A stretch of 64,000 nt of DNA from NCBI GenBank assembly GCA_038496675.1, contig CM076655.1:24078371-24142370 (forward strand). Reading direction: 5' to 3'. The translations under genes and the position numbers were made by a program. This document shows, one piece after another, positions 1 through 10,437 of this stretch. The notes below the pieces were generated by a model that had not been told where the DNA came from, searched no databases, and saw only the letters and a program-made list of their open reading frames with translations. This DNA is from Rachycentron canadum. Taxonomy: Eukaryota; Chordata; Actinopteri; Carangiformes; Rachycentridae. How positions within the stretch are numbered: the first letter of the stretch is position 1; each line of letters starts with the position of its first letter.

Positions 1-354
1 AAACTGTTGATTTAACGAACCGAGGGGCGGCTTTGGGTAAATAGGTACCTCCTAGACTTCTCCATGTGTGTCCAGTGTAAACAGCAGCGTATGCACCGTT
101 CACACGGCGAGCTCGGCCGGCTGCTCTGTTTGTATTTGAATCTTAGACCGAACAATGGCTTGTTTTCTGTGTTTGGATTGTACATGTTCACGCATGGGTA
201 TTTTCTGACATCGCTATCAGTCAACACAGACGTAGGAGAAGTTAACCTGATGTTGGTACTGTTGAACATCCTGTGTCCTTGTGTCGGTCTCAACCCACTT
301 TAAAACTGGGCAAATGTGGTTACGTTACAAACATAACCACAATTAAATCAAATA
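1..354. other. No gene recognised
   Basis: Unique-looking sequence with short open frames on both strands that have no recognisable domain. No repeat or RNA gene is seen. The only boundary is the start of the dispersed repeat near 355. Confidence 0.5.
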
Positions 355-790
355 ATCAAAGTGCCCGTCAGGGGTATTACATTTTGGGTTTGTCCATCTT
401 TTTGTCCCATTCTCACAATGGACTCAAGGTTGAACTGATCAGATATTGGTGGTCAAAGGTCAAAGGTCACCGTGTCTTCACAAAACACGATTTTGGCATT
501 GTCAAGGCAATATCTTGGGAAATCCTTGAGGGAATCCCTTCAAATTTCCGTTTTCAAATCCGTTTGAACTCAAGAGGGTCTCAAATTTTAGTAGTTAAAA
601 GGTCAAAGGTCAGAGTCACAATGACAAAACATAGTTAAGAACATGATATTTCATTAACTTTCTTCTAACCAGTTCAAACTCAAGGATGAACTGGTAAGGT
701 TGTAGTGGTCAACCTGGTCACACTGACCTCACAGAAGGTCACACCAATGGTTCATATTTTATATGACTCTGGATAAATGAGGACGTAATC
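355..790 (+). repeat. Dispersed teleost repeat with AGGTCA half-sites
   Basis: I recognise the phrases 'gactcaaggttgaactgat', 'ggtggtcaaaggtcaaaggtca' (split here as overlapping half-sites), 'cttgagggaat' and 'gtcacaatgac' as belonging to a repeat found throughout percomorph genomes. Its formal class is not certain to me; it behaves like a nonautonomous element. The copy holds three AGGTCA-type half-sites each spaced by one base at 450-469, a further direct repeat with 1-bp spacing at 600-612, and an everted pair at 724-741. The open frame at 273-638 runs through the repeat and is not a gene. A second copy in opposite orientation lies at 6475-6625. Confidence 0.7.
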
Positions 791-800
791 TGGGAATAGT

Positions 801-1960
801 CCAAGTGGTGGAAGCATACAACCAAAAGGTGGTAATTCTCGTTATGTTTTTCTTTACCCATTATTTTGGTATTTGATCGTGACGACTTCAAAGGGCTTCC
901 TCAGCTGTCTGCGGCTCAGCCTTAATGCTAAATGTTTCAACAGCCTGGTGTTGTGTCAAGGGGTTGAGTCAGAATGGATTTTTTATTTTTTCGTGAGTTT
1001 TCAAAACCAAAACATTTCTCTCTCAATTAGTTTTGAGCGTTAATAGAGGAGAATAGAGGGATCATTCTTCGCTCCATTAGTATTACAGGCAACTTCCCGC
1101 CAGCCAGCCATGTCTTCAGCAAGGTCGTGAACCTGGCAGCATTTGTGGGGTTCATAATTACAGTGGCCCTGAGAGCTGGACGCGCTGCAACTCAAGAAAA
1201 CACAAACAACTTCAGAAAACATCTTCATCAAAACACGTGACGCAAATACTTAAAGCACAATTAAATACACAAACTCAATTTTCTTTCTTCAGTTCAGTGG
1301 TTGGCAACCTATGGATCAGGCCCCTTGAATGGATCAGCAGACTTTTTTTGTATTTTTTTTTTTTTTTTATGTTGAAATGGTGAAATGAAACTGTCAGGGG
1401 TCTAAGGGTGAACAAAAAGGACACCTGGAGTGGTCACAATTCAAAATACACAAAAGCTCGTAGTTTATGCATTATATGAAAAAGAATGCGAAAAAAGAGT
1501 ATCATCAAAATGCCCTTGACCAAGGCTCTGAACTGAAATACCGTGATTAGAGGGACACACTGTGAGACTGTGTGTACAAGGGAGAGTAAGATCAAACTTT
1601 CCTGGAGGCATAAAATTTGTCTAGGAAAAAAAAAAAAGAGAGACGTAAATGTAAATGCACATAGATGTAATGTGTATATGTACAGTATGTATGTGCTTCA
1701 TGAGGGGACTCTATTAGACGAAAATCCCCATGTCCAACCTGCTATTTGCGAACCAGAGCCAGCATTAATGCCTGGTGTGGTGCACTGAGATCATTCGGAA
1801 GTCAAGCATGCAGCAGATCAGTTTCTTAATTATCTCATTCTGTTTAGCGAAAAGCTTCATTCGATTGGTAGAAAACTCAAACCGAAATGGAAACAAAAAG
1901 TTGTTTTTTTTTATTTTAAATGTATTCACATTAGTTTAGCCTTGGCCTCGCACAGGACTG
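801..1960. other. No gene recognised; T tract
   Basis: AT-rich sequence without a recognisable gene. It holds a 16-base T run at 1353-1368, a small duplication of 'atggatcag' around 1311-1339, and an A-rich stretch near 1625. Open frames here (for example 1543-1788) are short and featureless. Confidence 0.5.
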
Positions 1961-1969
1961 ATGACATTT

Positions 1970-2900
1970 CTACAACATTTTCCACATTCTGTCGCTTGGT
2001 CTCTTCCCCCAAGCTGAAGCTGCAGGGCTTGGCAGGAGGACGCAAGCTGCAATTGATTCAAAATCCTTAGCGGCAAAACAGACAAAGGGGTCATCTATTA
2101 TCCTCGCCATCCTCGCCCACGGTCCCCCCACCCTGTCTCCTCTCTCCTCTCCTCGCTCTCCTCGACCCATCTTTGGCGGTCACCCGTTAAAAGGAAGCTC
2201 TGGGGACGTCATGGAGCTCTCTGCGCTGCCGGCCTCGCTCCACTTCTCCGAGGCCGGGGGCTGGGGCTAATTGGCGGATCCACCAGGGAGCCCTCCAACC
2301 GCCAAACCTCCCAGCCAGGGGGCCCATTTGCAAGCATGTGATCTCTGCTGAACAGGGGGCGAAAGCCAGAGACAGAGGAGGTCGGGGAAAACTGGTGGAT
2401 CTGGAGGACATGGGAGAAGTGATTCCCGAGAGAGGAGTGGGTGGCAGAAATAAGACAGGGGGAAACTTCTAAATCGCTTTCTGAGCTGTGAAATAACTCT
2501 TTCAGCCCTTTTGCACAAAAATTTAAATTTATTTTTTAAAAGGAAGAATAAACAACATTATCTCTGAACGCCCTTCAAACCCCTTGCGTGACCATATTTC
2601 TGCCAGCAGGACTGATGTAAAGCATGGCAGCGCGATGCATTCAAAGCACACGAGATGTAGTGGAGAGCAGAGACACAGACTGAGAGGGCTTTAGTGGAGG
2701 CTGTGGGTAATTGACAGGCAGAGCTGGACTGCTTTGTGAGCGCCTCCACCAGCAGCTCTTTGTGTTTATCAGCCCGGGCGATCGATGGTCATCTTAACCC
2801 CGGGAGAGTGAGGCCAGGAAGGATGAAAAGTAAAGACTTCTCTTTTGTTGTCCGGGCAGCTCTGTCCAGCGCCATTGGCAACGCTCCCAAAGGGCTGAGC
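1970..2900. promoter_or_regulatory. GC-rich island, candidate conserved noncoding element
   Basis: This stretch is richer in GC than its flanks and free of recognised repeats. It contains homeodomain-type cores such as 'gctaattggcgg' at about 2267 and 'gggtaattgacagg' at about 2704, a E-box-like and CpG-containing section near 2770-2800, and no extended coding frame with splice signals. That appearance is typical of vertebrate conserved noncoding elements, but conservation cannot be seen from one sequence. It could also be plain unique DNA. Confidence 0.3.
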
Positions 2901-2930
2901 TCACAAAAATATGAAAGATTGAAACCATGA

Positions 2931-4169
2931 CAAAAAGCTAGAATAAATTTTTCTATTTTCTCTCCCTGCTATCCCCCAATGCATCCAGACTCTCTCCTAT
3001 TTAGAAGAAATGCTTTCAAATATTTTGGTTGGGCTCTCACTTTGAGCCTCTCTTCAGTGACCCATTTGGGTCCGGAGGGAAAAGTGAGCAAAGAGAAGCT
3101 GGAGGAGTGAAGCCAGTGTGACACACTTGGATTTGATCATGCAAGCCAATGCAAACTATAAACCACAGTAGCACTCAGCTGCTGCACTGTATAGCTGGTT
3201 GCTCACTGCTTTGTTGTGGCACTGTACGTTTTTTCTTTTTCTTTTTTTTGAGTATTGAAAAGAATATTTCTTCCTCTCTGACGCAGCTAGCGCTTCTCAT
3301 CTCATGCAACTACTCAAACTTTCTTGGTCTTTAGAGAAATGTGTGATATGTCTTGGGGAATCCAAACCTATAACTCAATCACATTCATCTTGGATAAACC
3401 GTCAGTTTTAGCCATATTCTGTGTTCACATGTGCCAACTGATACATGAAAAAAAAAAAAATCATCGCTAACAAGTGTCTAAATGAGACGAAAGAGGTAAT
3501 CAGGGAATTGACAACTGATCTACTCTCCAGACCACCTTTACAGTTGGGTTGTGTTTATACAAACTGTTACTAACTTTGACTGAGTAAAGGCTTTTGTAAA
3601 ATAGATCAGGGCTAAATCTACAAGTTGAAATGTAGTGGTGGTGACATTGAGGTCATTTGACGGCTGCTTTCGCCTCGCGATTGGATTCAGGCTTCAAAAG
3701 TCATAAATGTTGTGTTTGTGAACAAAATGTGTGAGTTTTATTTTTATTTGCTGCAATAATCCAAAAGTCCAGATAAAAAAAAAAAAAAATCATATTGGCT
3801 TTTTGTCGAGGGAACCAGGACGATGCTAACATCCAAGTTAGCCTACAAAAATACCCCATCCCTGCAGCACTCCATGGCAAATATGGTACTTCACGAAATG
3901 TAAAATTTGGTTTGCGTAGTTTATGTATTTCTAGATATACAGTCCATATACACTTCACAGGTGCTGTACTAAATGCTAGTTGCCTGGTAACTTGACTGTG
4001 ACAACAAGGTTGCAGGAAGTCGTTTCTTCTGGAAGTACAAGCAGAACAAATAGTGAGCTTTAGAAATGTAGGTGGAACATAAATACCCTGGATACTGAAC
4101 TTTTGTCAGTCTCGTTGAGGCTTATCGCAGTTTCTTTGACCTTTTTTTCTCCCTCTCGGTTTTAATTTT
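2931..4169. other. No gene recognised; short A/T tracts
   Basis: Unique sequence with A or T runs near 3239, 3448 and 3778. A 30-base segment at 3631-3660 matches 4687-4716 at 27 of 30 positions; the latter lies inside a LINE 3' region, so 3631 may be a small LINE scrap. No gene is supported. Confidence 0.5.
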
Positions 4170-4865
4170 AGCAGATGTCGCCCCAACAAAGATCTAATTG
4201 GAGAAAAGGCATCAAAGACCACAAGACCAGATCTGAAAATCACTAAAGAAACTGGCCTAGAAGCAGACTAGTTATTATGTCCTGTCTGGTATTGCAGCAC
4301 CTTGTCTGGTCTTCAACCAGCCCACAAGACCACGTGTCACTCAGATACTCATCGACCTGCACTGGCTGCCCGTGGTCGCCCGAATCAAGTAAAAGTCACT
4401 AATGCTGCCTTCAGAGAGACTTCTGGGTCTGAACCATCTACATGAATGCAGTCATACAGCCCTATGCTCCTTCTCAACCACTACGTTCCTCCAAGAAATG
4501 TTGTCTGGCATCACTATCCCTGCAAACAAGGCAATCTCAGCCCAAACTGTTGTGGTCTGTGGTTCCCTGATGGTGGAACCAGCTCCTAAATCCTATCAGA
4601 GCAGGGACGTCCCTCTGTCGTCAAGAAGCTCTTGAAGACCTATCTTTTCCCCCTCTCCTAAAAAGCCCCAACAAGTCTAACTGGCATGTAGCGGTGGTGA
4701 CATTGAAGTCTTTTGATTGTTTTTGACTGGCGTTTGTTCCAATTTCTAATTGTTTGTTGCACTTCTTTATTTATTTAATAGATGTAGTAATTAATACTCA
4801 CACCAATGCACTCTAATGCACTGAGGCGCTTTGGATAAAAGTTAATGTCAATGTCCCGTGTGCAC
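4170..4865 (+). mobile_element. LINE 3' end, L2-type (ORF2 C-terminus and tail), decayed
   Basis: The 3' end of a non-LTR retrotransposon. The forward sequence around 4359-4390 translates to LHWLPVVARIK, a motif found in the C-terminal part of L2-clade ORF2 proteins, and the end of the coding part near 4620-4655 reads as a lysine-rich 'KKLLKTYLF'-like stretch. A 3' untranslated region follows and ends in 'cgctttggataaaagttaatgt' type sequence (4829-4850), the usual tail of fish L2-like LINEs. Frames are broken by stops and indels (for example a stop after ARIK), and the reverse transcriptase core and endonuclease are absent, so this is a 5'-truncated dead insertion. The clade is my recognition of motifs and could be refined to a sister group. 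Confidence 0.8.
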
Positions 4866-5149
4866 ACATTTTACTTACTTTAATTTTTTATATAACTTTT
4901 GAGGGCAGAAGATTGCCAGACATCCACTTTAAATGGGCTGTACTCTTCTTTTTATATCCTCTCAGACCTGCATTGTTTCAGTCAGTCTGAGCTGCAGTCG
5001 TCACCCCAATCCCACACACGCACGGCAGTTTTCGGCTGAGCTCAGCAGTCAGAGCCTCTATCGACTCTCAGTAAATTTGATGGACAGAAGATACTCGTCT
5101 CCTGAGAGATAAAGCATCAGGCTGTCTGTTAAATCACCATCTGAAACAC

Positions 5150-5335
5150 TTGAGGACAAACAGCTCTTTATATGTTTTCCTTTTATTCCTGCTTCACTTT
5201 ATTCCTCTGTAAACTGCATTTACTTCTTTCACTGCTCATCTGACTGGTTTTTATTTAGTCTTGTCTTTAGTAACGCACTTTGAAGTCACTGGTCTGAAAA
5301 GGGCTGTGCTAATAAAGTTTATTATGTTTAGTGGC
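5150..5335 (+). repeat. Possible retroelement 3' tail
   Basis: The segment ends in a phrase of the type 'cgcactttgaag...tgctaataaagtttatta', closely resembling the 3' tails of several fish retroelements that end 'ctatataaataaagtttattatt'. It contains an AATAAA signal (5310-5315). No coding part is recognisable. A similar tail-like phrase occurs at 27062-27106. The class is unknown. Confidence 0.4.
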
Positions 5336-6474
5336 TGATGGCGGAAGATGTGTTTGGAAAGCACAGGAAGGTTTTCAGCTCCGTGGGGATGTTGTCTAAC
5401 AGGCCGACAAGCTCCTCCGCTGACCTGCTGATATAATCAACATTAATGTTTCACGATGTTTGGTTTCAGTCTGAGCGCGCAATCAATACACACGGCAACA
5501 AAATCTCACGGCTTTACGATGCACTGGAGGATCATAATGAACGTTTTGTGTGTATCCACTTTTGTTTTCACTTCTAAATAATTTGGTCCAGATAACTTTG
5601 TTAAAGTGGACATGATTCATGTTGTGATTCCCTGTGGATGGAGCTAAAGTTGTATGAGAAGGCCTCTGCGTCTGCATAAAATATAACGTTTTTGTTTTTT
5701 TGTTTTTTTTTTACCTCTCAAGGTTTCCTCCTCAGAAAAATGAGCCAAAGCAGCTCAATCCTCCATATTTATGATGAAAAAAATATTTAGAAATTCTTCT
5801 CTGCAGGTCCTGAGTGTGCCACAGAATACTCAAATCAGTAAACAATCATAAAATACTTGTGTGCCAGATTTATTTTCATTTATATTTGTCTGTCAAACTG
5901 TTCCATCCTGATTCTTGGATCTGAGTAAAAAAAATAGTCACTTGTTTTTTATGTTTTTTTTTTTTTGCGGGGTGTGGGGGGGGTGGTGTTGGCTTAAATT
6001 CTGACAAAATGCACTGAAATTTGTCACGTTTTTAGACACCAACTTAATAAACAAAGAAACAAAACATGAGCTCCTTGGTTTAAGTCAATGAAAACAAGAC
6101 TGTGATTCTCAATGCAGTTCTCAGAACTTGTACGCGTTAGTCTTGCAGGACTTCCAGGAAATCGATCTTCTTATCAGGTTTGCAGGTGGGGAAGAAATAA
6201 TGTAAAGCAAGAAACAAAGTGTATAAGTGAGAAGAATTTGTAAAATCAAAAAAAATAAAAACAAAAAGTACAGTTTTTCAGATGCGCTGCAGCTTCACAT
6301 TAAGTAGCTTGATGCAGAATGAGATGAGAGCTAACAACAATGTAGATGTTTGTCTTATCACCAGAAACAACATAATTCAGAAAATTAACATTAATAACTT
6401 AACATTAATGTTAAATATATTAATTCACTAATAGGATTACTGGTCGTTTCCTAGTTACAGAAAATATGGTCACA
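5336..6474. other. No gene recognised; T tract and G-rich patch
   Basis: Unique sequence with a T run at 5956-5965 followed at once by a G-rich patch to about 5990. No gene, exon or recognised repeat is seen. Confidence 0.5.
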
Positions 6475-6625
6475 ATCTTTTATGACATTATGATGTCACA
6501 GTGAAGTCGACCTTTGACCCTATGGATGTAAAATGTCATCATTTCATCATTTTATCTTATTAGACATTTTAAAATGTGTCATACTTGTGTATTAACTCTT
6601 GAGAGGTTTTAACGGTTCCCGTTCC
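6475..6625 (-). repeat. Inverted fragment of the AGGTCA-bearing repeat
   Basis: The text 'cacagtgaagtcgacctttgacc' (6498-6520), 'aaatgtcatcatttcatcat' and 'gtattaactcttgag' is the reverse complement of the same family seen at 355-790. Only part of the element remains. The half-sites appear as TGACCT-type sequence on the plus strand (6512-6519). Confidence 0.65.
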
Positions 6626-6790
6626 CTCAGACTTCCTCACATAGTCCAAAGACATGTAGACTAAGTGCCCATAGATGTGTATGTGAGTGTTTATCTCTAT
6701 ATCAGCCCTGTGATAGACTGGCGATCTGTCCAGGGTGAACAATGGCAGGTGGGATTGGCTCTAGTCCCCCCACCACCCCAAGAAAAGCGA
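6612..6790 (+). repeat. SINE-like dispersed teleost repeat, 5'-truncated
   Basis: This matches the middle and 3' parts of a very common fish repeat: 'cctcacatagtccaaagacatg', 'gtgtatgtgagtgt', 'agccctgtgatagactggcga', 'cctgtccagggtg' and 'gggattggctctagtcccccc'. The tRNA-like head of the family is missing. The copy runs directly into the Penelope-like fragment that follows, so one probably inserted beside or into the other. Other copies are at 15405-15660, 17575-17768 and 17917-18170. Confidence 0.75.
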
Positions 6791-7035
6791 CCTGGTGTAT
6801 GCAGCTCAATGCAGTGAGGGATACACAGATCTGTACATCGGTAAAACCTTACAGCCACTGAACAGACGCACGGCTTAGCACAGGAGGGCCATCAGGGCTA
6901 GACTCAAAGGCTAAATACCTGGGTTTCCCCACCCGTCTTGGATGAAGGTGAAACATCTTCAAGAATCTGCAACCAAGTCCAGCTGCCCTAGATTCAAACT
7001 ATGACCTGGACGACTGAGAACCTTCACAGACATGT
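6789..7035 (+). mobile_element. Penelope-like element fragment with GIY-YIG motif
   Basis: From 6789 the plus strand reads D-L-V-Y-A-A-Q-C-S-E-G, then YTDLYIGKTLQPLNRRTA before a stop at about 6876, and in the same frame HRRAIRARLKG. The pattern 'VYA.QC....DLYIG.T.QPL..R' is the amino-terminal half of a GIY-YIG nuclease as carried at the C-terminus of Penelope-like retroelements. The downstream text ('gatgaaggtgaaacatcttcaag', 'atgacctggacgactgagaacc') is a sequence I associate with the end of this fish element. The rest of the GIY-YIG domain, including its catalytic glutamate, and the whole reverse transcriptase are missing; the in-frame stops show it is dead. A GIY-YIG from another retroelement class is the alternative. 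Confidence 0.65.
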
Positions 7036-8448
7036 TTAAAAAAAAATCCTGTCAAGGTTTTACTGAGATGTCACTTTCACAAAGAGTAAAAGTTTCTTTT
7101 TCAACATTGGAAACAGGTGGAATAATCCTCAGCAGACCTATAGACTTGATTGAAGAACATTAGATTTTAGTTGTTAATGTGGATACTTCATTGATTTCTT
7201 TTATTTCTTCTTTTTTTAATCTAAATATTCACCCAAGGAAAATATTTCATGCTCATTAACATATATTTTGGTGATTTGGGTTTTTTTTTTTTTGTTTTTT
7301 TTATAGCACTAACAAGCTGCTTCCTCCTCTGCACTGTGTTTAGTCTCCAGATCCATGTGCTTTCTGTCTTCCTGTTTTTTATTTTGTCATTTCTCTGAAC
7401 GGAGGCAGAGTCTCTGACCTGTTACCTGTGACCTCGTCGCAGCAGATGAGGTGAAGCGCAGCGATTCTGCTGCAGGATTAACACTTCTACTCCACTACAT
7501 CGCCTCATCTGACTGCACCACAGCCTTTTGTCCTCATCTTGTCTGCTGACAGGAAGTGGTGGTTGGGGACTCGTACCTGCCACATACTGTGACATGGTCA
7601 CAAAGCGAGCGCATTTCAGGAGCCTCACAGAAAGAAAGAAGATGTAGGGGAAGAAAGACGCTTTTACACTGAAAGACGGCAGTGGCCTCGGCTGCTATCA
7701 GCACTTCTTTGTTGGCGGAGAAAAGCCAGCAGGTTTCCTCCCCTTTATCTGATGGACACACGTCTGAGCTTACTGCTGCCAGCATCCGGGGTCACACAAG
7801 TCAGCAGGAGTGACCGAACTACAGACCCTCACTTATAACAACACTACTTCTGGACACTGACGTTTGAATGTTACGTCACGGCTGGTATGTCTCGCCATCA
7901 CCACGGCGCCGGACCAAAATCTTTTTGAGGACAGAGGAGACTAATAACACACAATAGCTGCAACTGTGCCGAAGGACAGAACCGGCAGAAAGATTTCCAG
8001 CCAAGATTTTGTGTTGATAAAAATCAAAATGATTCTCTCCATCGTTTTCTGTTTCCCATACGTTTGATCAAAACCAGGATAAATTTGAGCCTGAATAGCC
8101 AGTTTGTCATTTACGTGTAAACGATCATGTAGGAAAATGACACAATCTCCCACCTGTAGCAACCAAGTGCTTGATTTAATATTAATAGAAGATGCCTTTT
8201 AGGCTCGAATAGAAAGGCTTTACTGCTTCACTTAATTTAGCTGTGAAAAATACAGTTGAATTAGGTGGGGCACTCACCGGTTGGTGCATTAGTTAAAATA
8301 ATTAAAAGAGATAGCTTCACACACACACATTAACACAATCCTAATAAATATGTAAATATAAATTATGTGTGATGAGAAATTACAGGTGTTAATGTGGATG
8401 TAATATTTAACAGAGGAGATTTGCACAGGAATGATGAGAGTTGCACAC
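7036..8448. other. No gene recognised
   Basis: Unique sequence with T runs near 7281-7300. Open frames at 7422-7785 and 7941-8162 on the minus strand overlap in several frames and show no domain. Nothing else is recognised. Confidence 0.5.
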
Positions 8449-8478
8449 GTAGTAGTAGTAGTAGTAGTAGTAGTAGTA
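8449..8478. repeat. (AGT)n microsatellite
   Basis: About ten uninterrupted AGT units. The threonine-rich open frame opposite (8289-8555, minus) is a translation of this tract, not a gene. Confidence 0.95.
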
Positions 8479-9092
8479 CCTGTCCTCAGGTTGTGGTCAT
8501 TTGCAGATGTATCTGAATTACTCCATTCAAACAAATATTGTGAATGATATTTCACATGTAATCATCGTTAAATGGCGTTAATAATTAGCAGCCAGATGTA
8601 GCTTTAAAAAAGATAAAAGTTCTTTTGGTCCGGTGTGATAAACACACTCAGCCGTCACGTTATCATTGGCCATTCAACAAAAACACAACAGTGATCTTAA
8701 ATGAAAAACTGGACAAAAGGCTTCCTGTTCATTCAGAGAGAAAAAAAAAATGTTTGTATAAAAACGCGTTTCGCACTTTTCTGGGTATTGAATTCGGAAA
8801 CGTCCCTACAGCTCTGCATCCTGCTTCTTCTTTTTAGCTGAAAGCAGAGAGGATATTTTAAGCAGAGTAAAACCTCTCATCTGTTTAAAGCTGTTCGTCA
8901 TTACTACTCCTCTGCCTCTTGTTCGGGGCGTCTTCTCTCTCAGCTCGGTGCATTAAAAATTGAAAGCGTTCTTTGTGTTGATGCGGAGGGAAGGGTGGGG
9001 AGAGAAAACAGCAACGATGCTCTTTTGAGTGCTACTCCTGCGCTCTTGAAAAGCCAACATCAATGAAACGGGGAGGGGGAAGGGGGAAAATG
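8479..9092. other. No gene recognised
   Basis: Unique sequence without a recognisable gene or repeat. The sequence becomes purine-rich from about 8983. Confidence 0.5.
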
Positions 9093-9150
9093 AAAAAAAA
9101 AAAAAAAAAAAAGGGAGAGAGATAGAGAGTGGGAAAAAAAAAAAAAAAAA
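9093..9150. repeat. Paired poly-A tracts in purine-rich DNA
   Basis: A20 at 9093-9112 and A17 at 9134-9150 separated by a purine-only spacer. The 146-codon minus-strand open frame over this region owes its long phenylalanine runs to these tracts. Confidence 0.95.
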
Positions 9151-9689
9151 GGAAAAGGCGACATGAAGAAGTTGTTGTCACTCTGTTTGTTTTTAATGTT
9201 GCGATGTTAAAAAAAGCTGTCTGAGCTGTGGTTGTGGTGAGACGAACACATACAGTACAGGATGTTAGATCCTTTTCCCAGAGGAGTCTGACACTGAATA
9301 ATAATATAAAAAAAAAAATACACATCACAGCTGCTGCGCTCATCTCCAACAACCAGCAGTCATGTACAGCTGCCGTGCACACAGGACTTCTTACATGGGC
9401 ACTTGTAAAGTTCATTATTAATACTATTAGGGATATTGTGGTTATTATTTGCATTTCTATGTCATTATTCAACAGAGGACAGATGAGGGGAGCAAGATGG
9501 TAAATGACACGCGGCAGAAATCCTTATCCAGATTCAAACTGGGACGGTGTGGTTCATGGTTAGCACCTTAATCCCAGGTCACCCGCAATAATCATATTAT
9601 TTTCAGTGTTATTCAGTGCTTTTCATTGAAGTTAGAGGTGAAATATATATAAGGTGAAATACAGTAAATGACAGCAAAACTGTAGGAGG

Positions 9690-10055
9690 CTGGGGTGAGA
9701 AGTAGTGTGTGGTCCCCAGAGGATGAACCCTAATCCTACCCAGCTTTCGTCTGGTGTCTACTTAGATGGATTGGCACCAAATTTGTGCAGATGTTTGTGG
9801 TTTTGTGTGAAGATACTGAGCAACGATTGGCTGGACTGATGTGAAATTTGAACTTTGTGACATTCATGTTCCCCTTTGGATGCACCAATGTTGTTGATCC
9901 TCTGACTGGGTCAAAATATTTGACTTGCTTAACATCAGCATGCTAGAGAGAACGTGTTAGCATTCTTATGTTAGCATTTAGCTGAGAAACACAGCCACAG
10001 CCTGACAGAGCTACTGGCATTGCTGTAGACCACAAACAGAAGTAAATGCTTTAGC
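9690..10055 (+). repeat. LINE-like teleost dispersed repeat ('ccccagaggatgaa' family)
   Basis: The phrases 'ggtccccagaggatgaaccc' (9711-9730), 'agatggattggcaccaaatttg', 'gacattcatgttcccc', 'aacatcagcatgctag', 'gttagcatttagctgag' and 'agagctactggcat' occur in order in a widespread fish repeat built of degenerate subunits. I believe it is the 3' part of a non-LTR element but cannot assign the clade. Fragments of the same family are at 19755-19800, 25735-26300, 38085-38260, 40430-40650, 41128-41165 and, inverted, 53085-53285. Confidence 0.7.
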
Positions 10056-10231
10056 TGTTTAAAGCCATTTAATTAACACATTGGGGTATTTTCAAGATGT
10101 TTTGACTTTCAGTAACAGATGGGGAGTTTTTTCAGCTGCATCTTCATCTGTCTGGAAACTGGTCTAACAGAGTCTCCCAGGTCTGATTCAGTGTTTCAGC
10201 TGAGAACTTCACCTCAGTTCCCGAGCAAACA

Positions 10232-10437
10232 CCCATCCATCCATCCATCCCTCCAACCATCCCTCCAACCATCCATCCATCCACCCACTTATCCATCCAT
10301 CCATCCATCCCTCCAACCATCCATCCATCCACCCACTTATCCATCTATCCATTCATCCATCCATCCATCCACCCACTTATCCATCTATCCATTCATCCAT
10401 CCATCCATCCATCCATCCATCCATCCATCCATCCATC
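10232..10437. repeat. (ATCC)n array with higher-order units
   Basis: A 206-base tetranucleotide array. The variant block 'ccacccacttatcc' recurs at about 10281, 10329 and 10369, so interrupted arrays were themselves duplicated as units of about 40-48 bp. The last part (10395-10437) is nearly pure. Both open frames over it (10119-10469 plus, 10144-10344 minus) are tract translations. The 'gataag-ggat' composition (read on the minus strand) is how the SINE-like fish repeat ends, so the array may have grown from such a tail. Confidence 0.95.

Noticed and set aside
273..638. 121-codon plus-strand open frame
   Set aside because: It lies mostly inside the AGGTCA-bearing dispersed repeat and has no recognisable domain.
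9032..9472. 146-codon minus-strand open frame
   Set aside because: Its phenylalanine runs are translations of the A20 and A17 tracts; no domain and no splice context.
10232..10437. CRISPR-like array
   Set aside because: The repeats are tandem tetranucleotides without unique spacers, and the DNA is from an animal.
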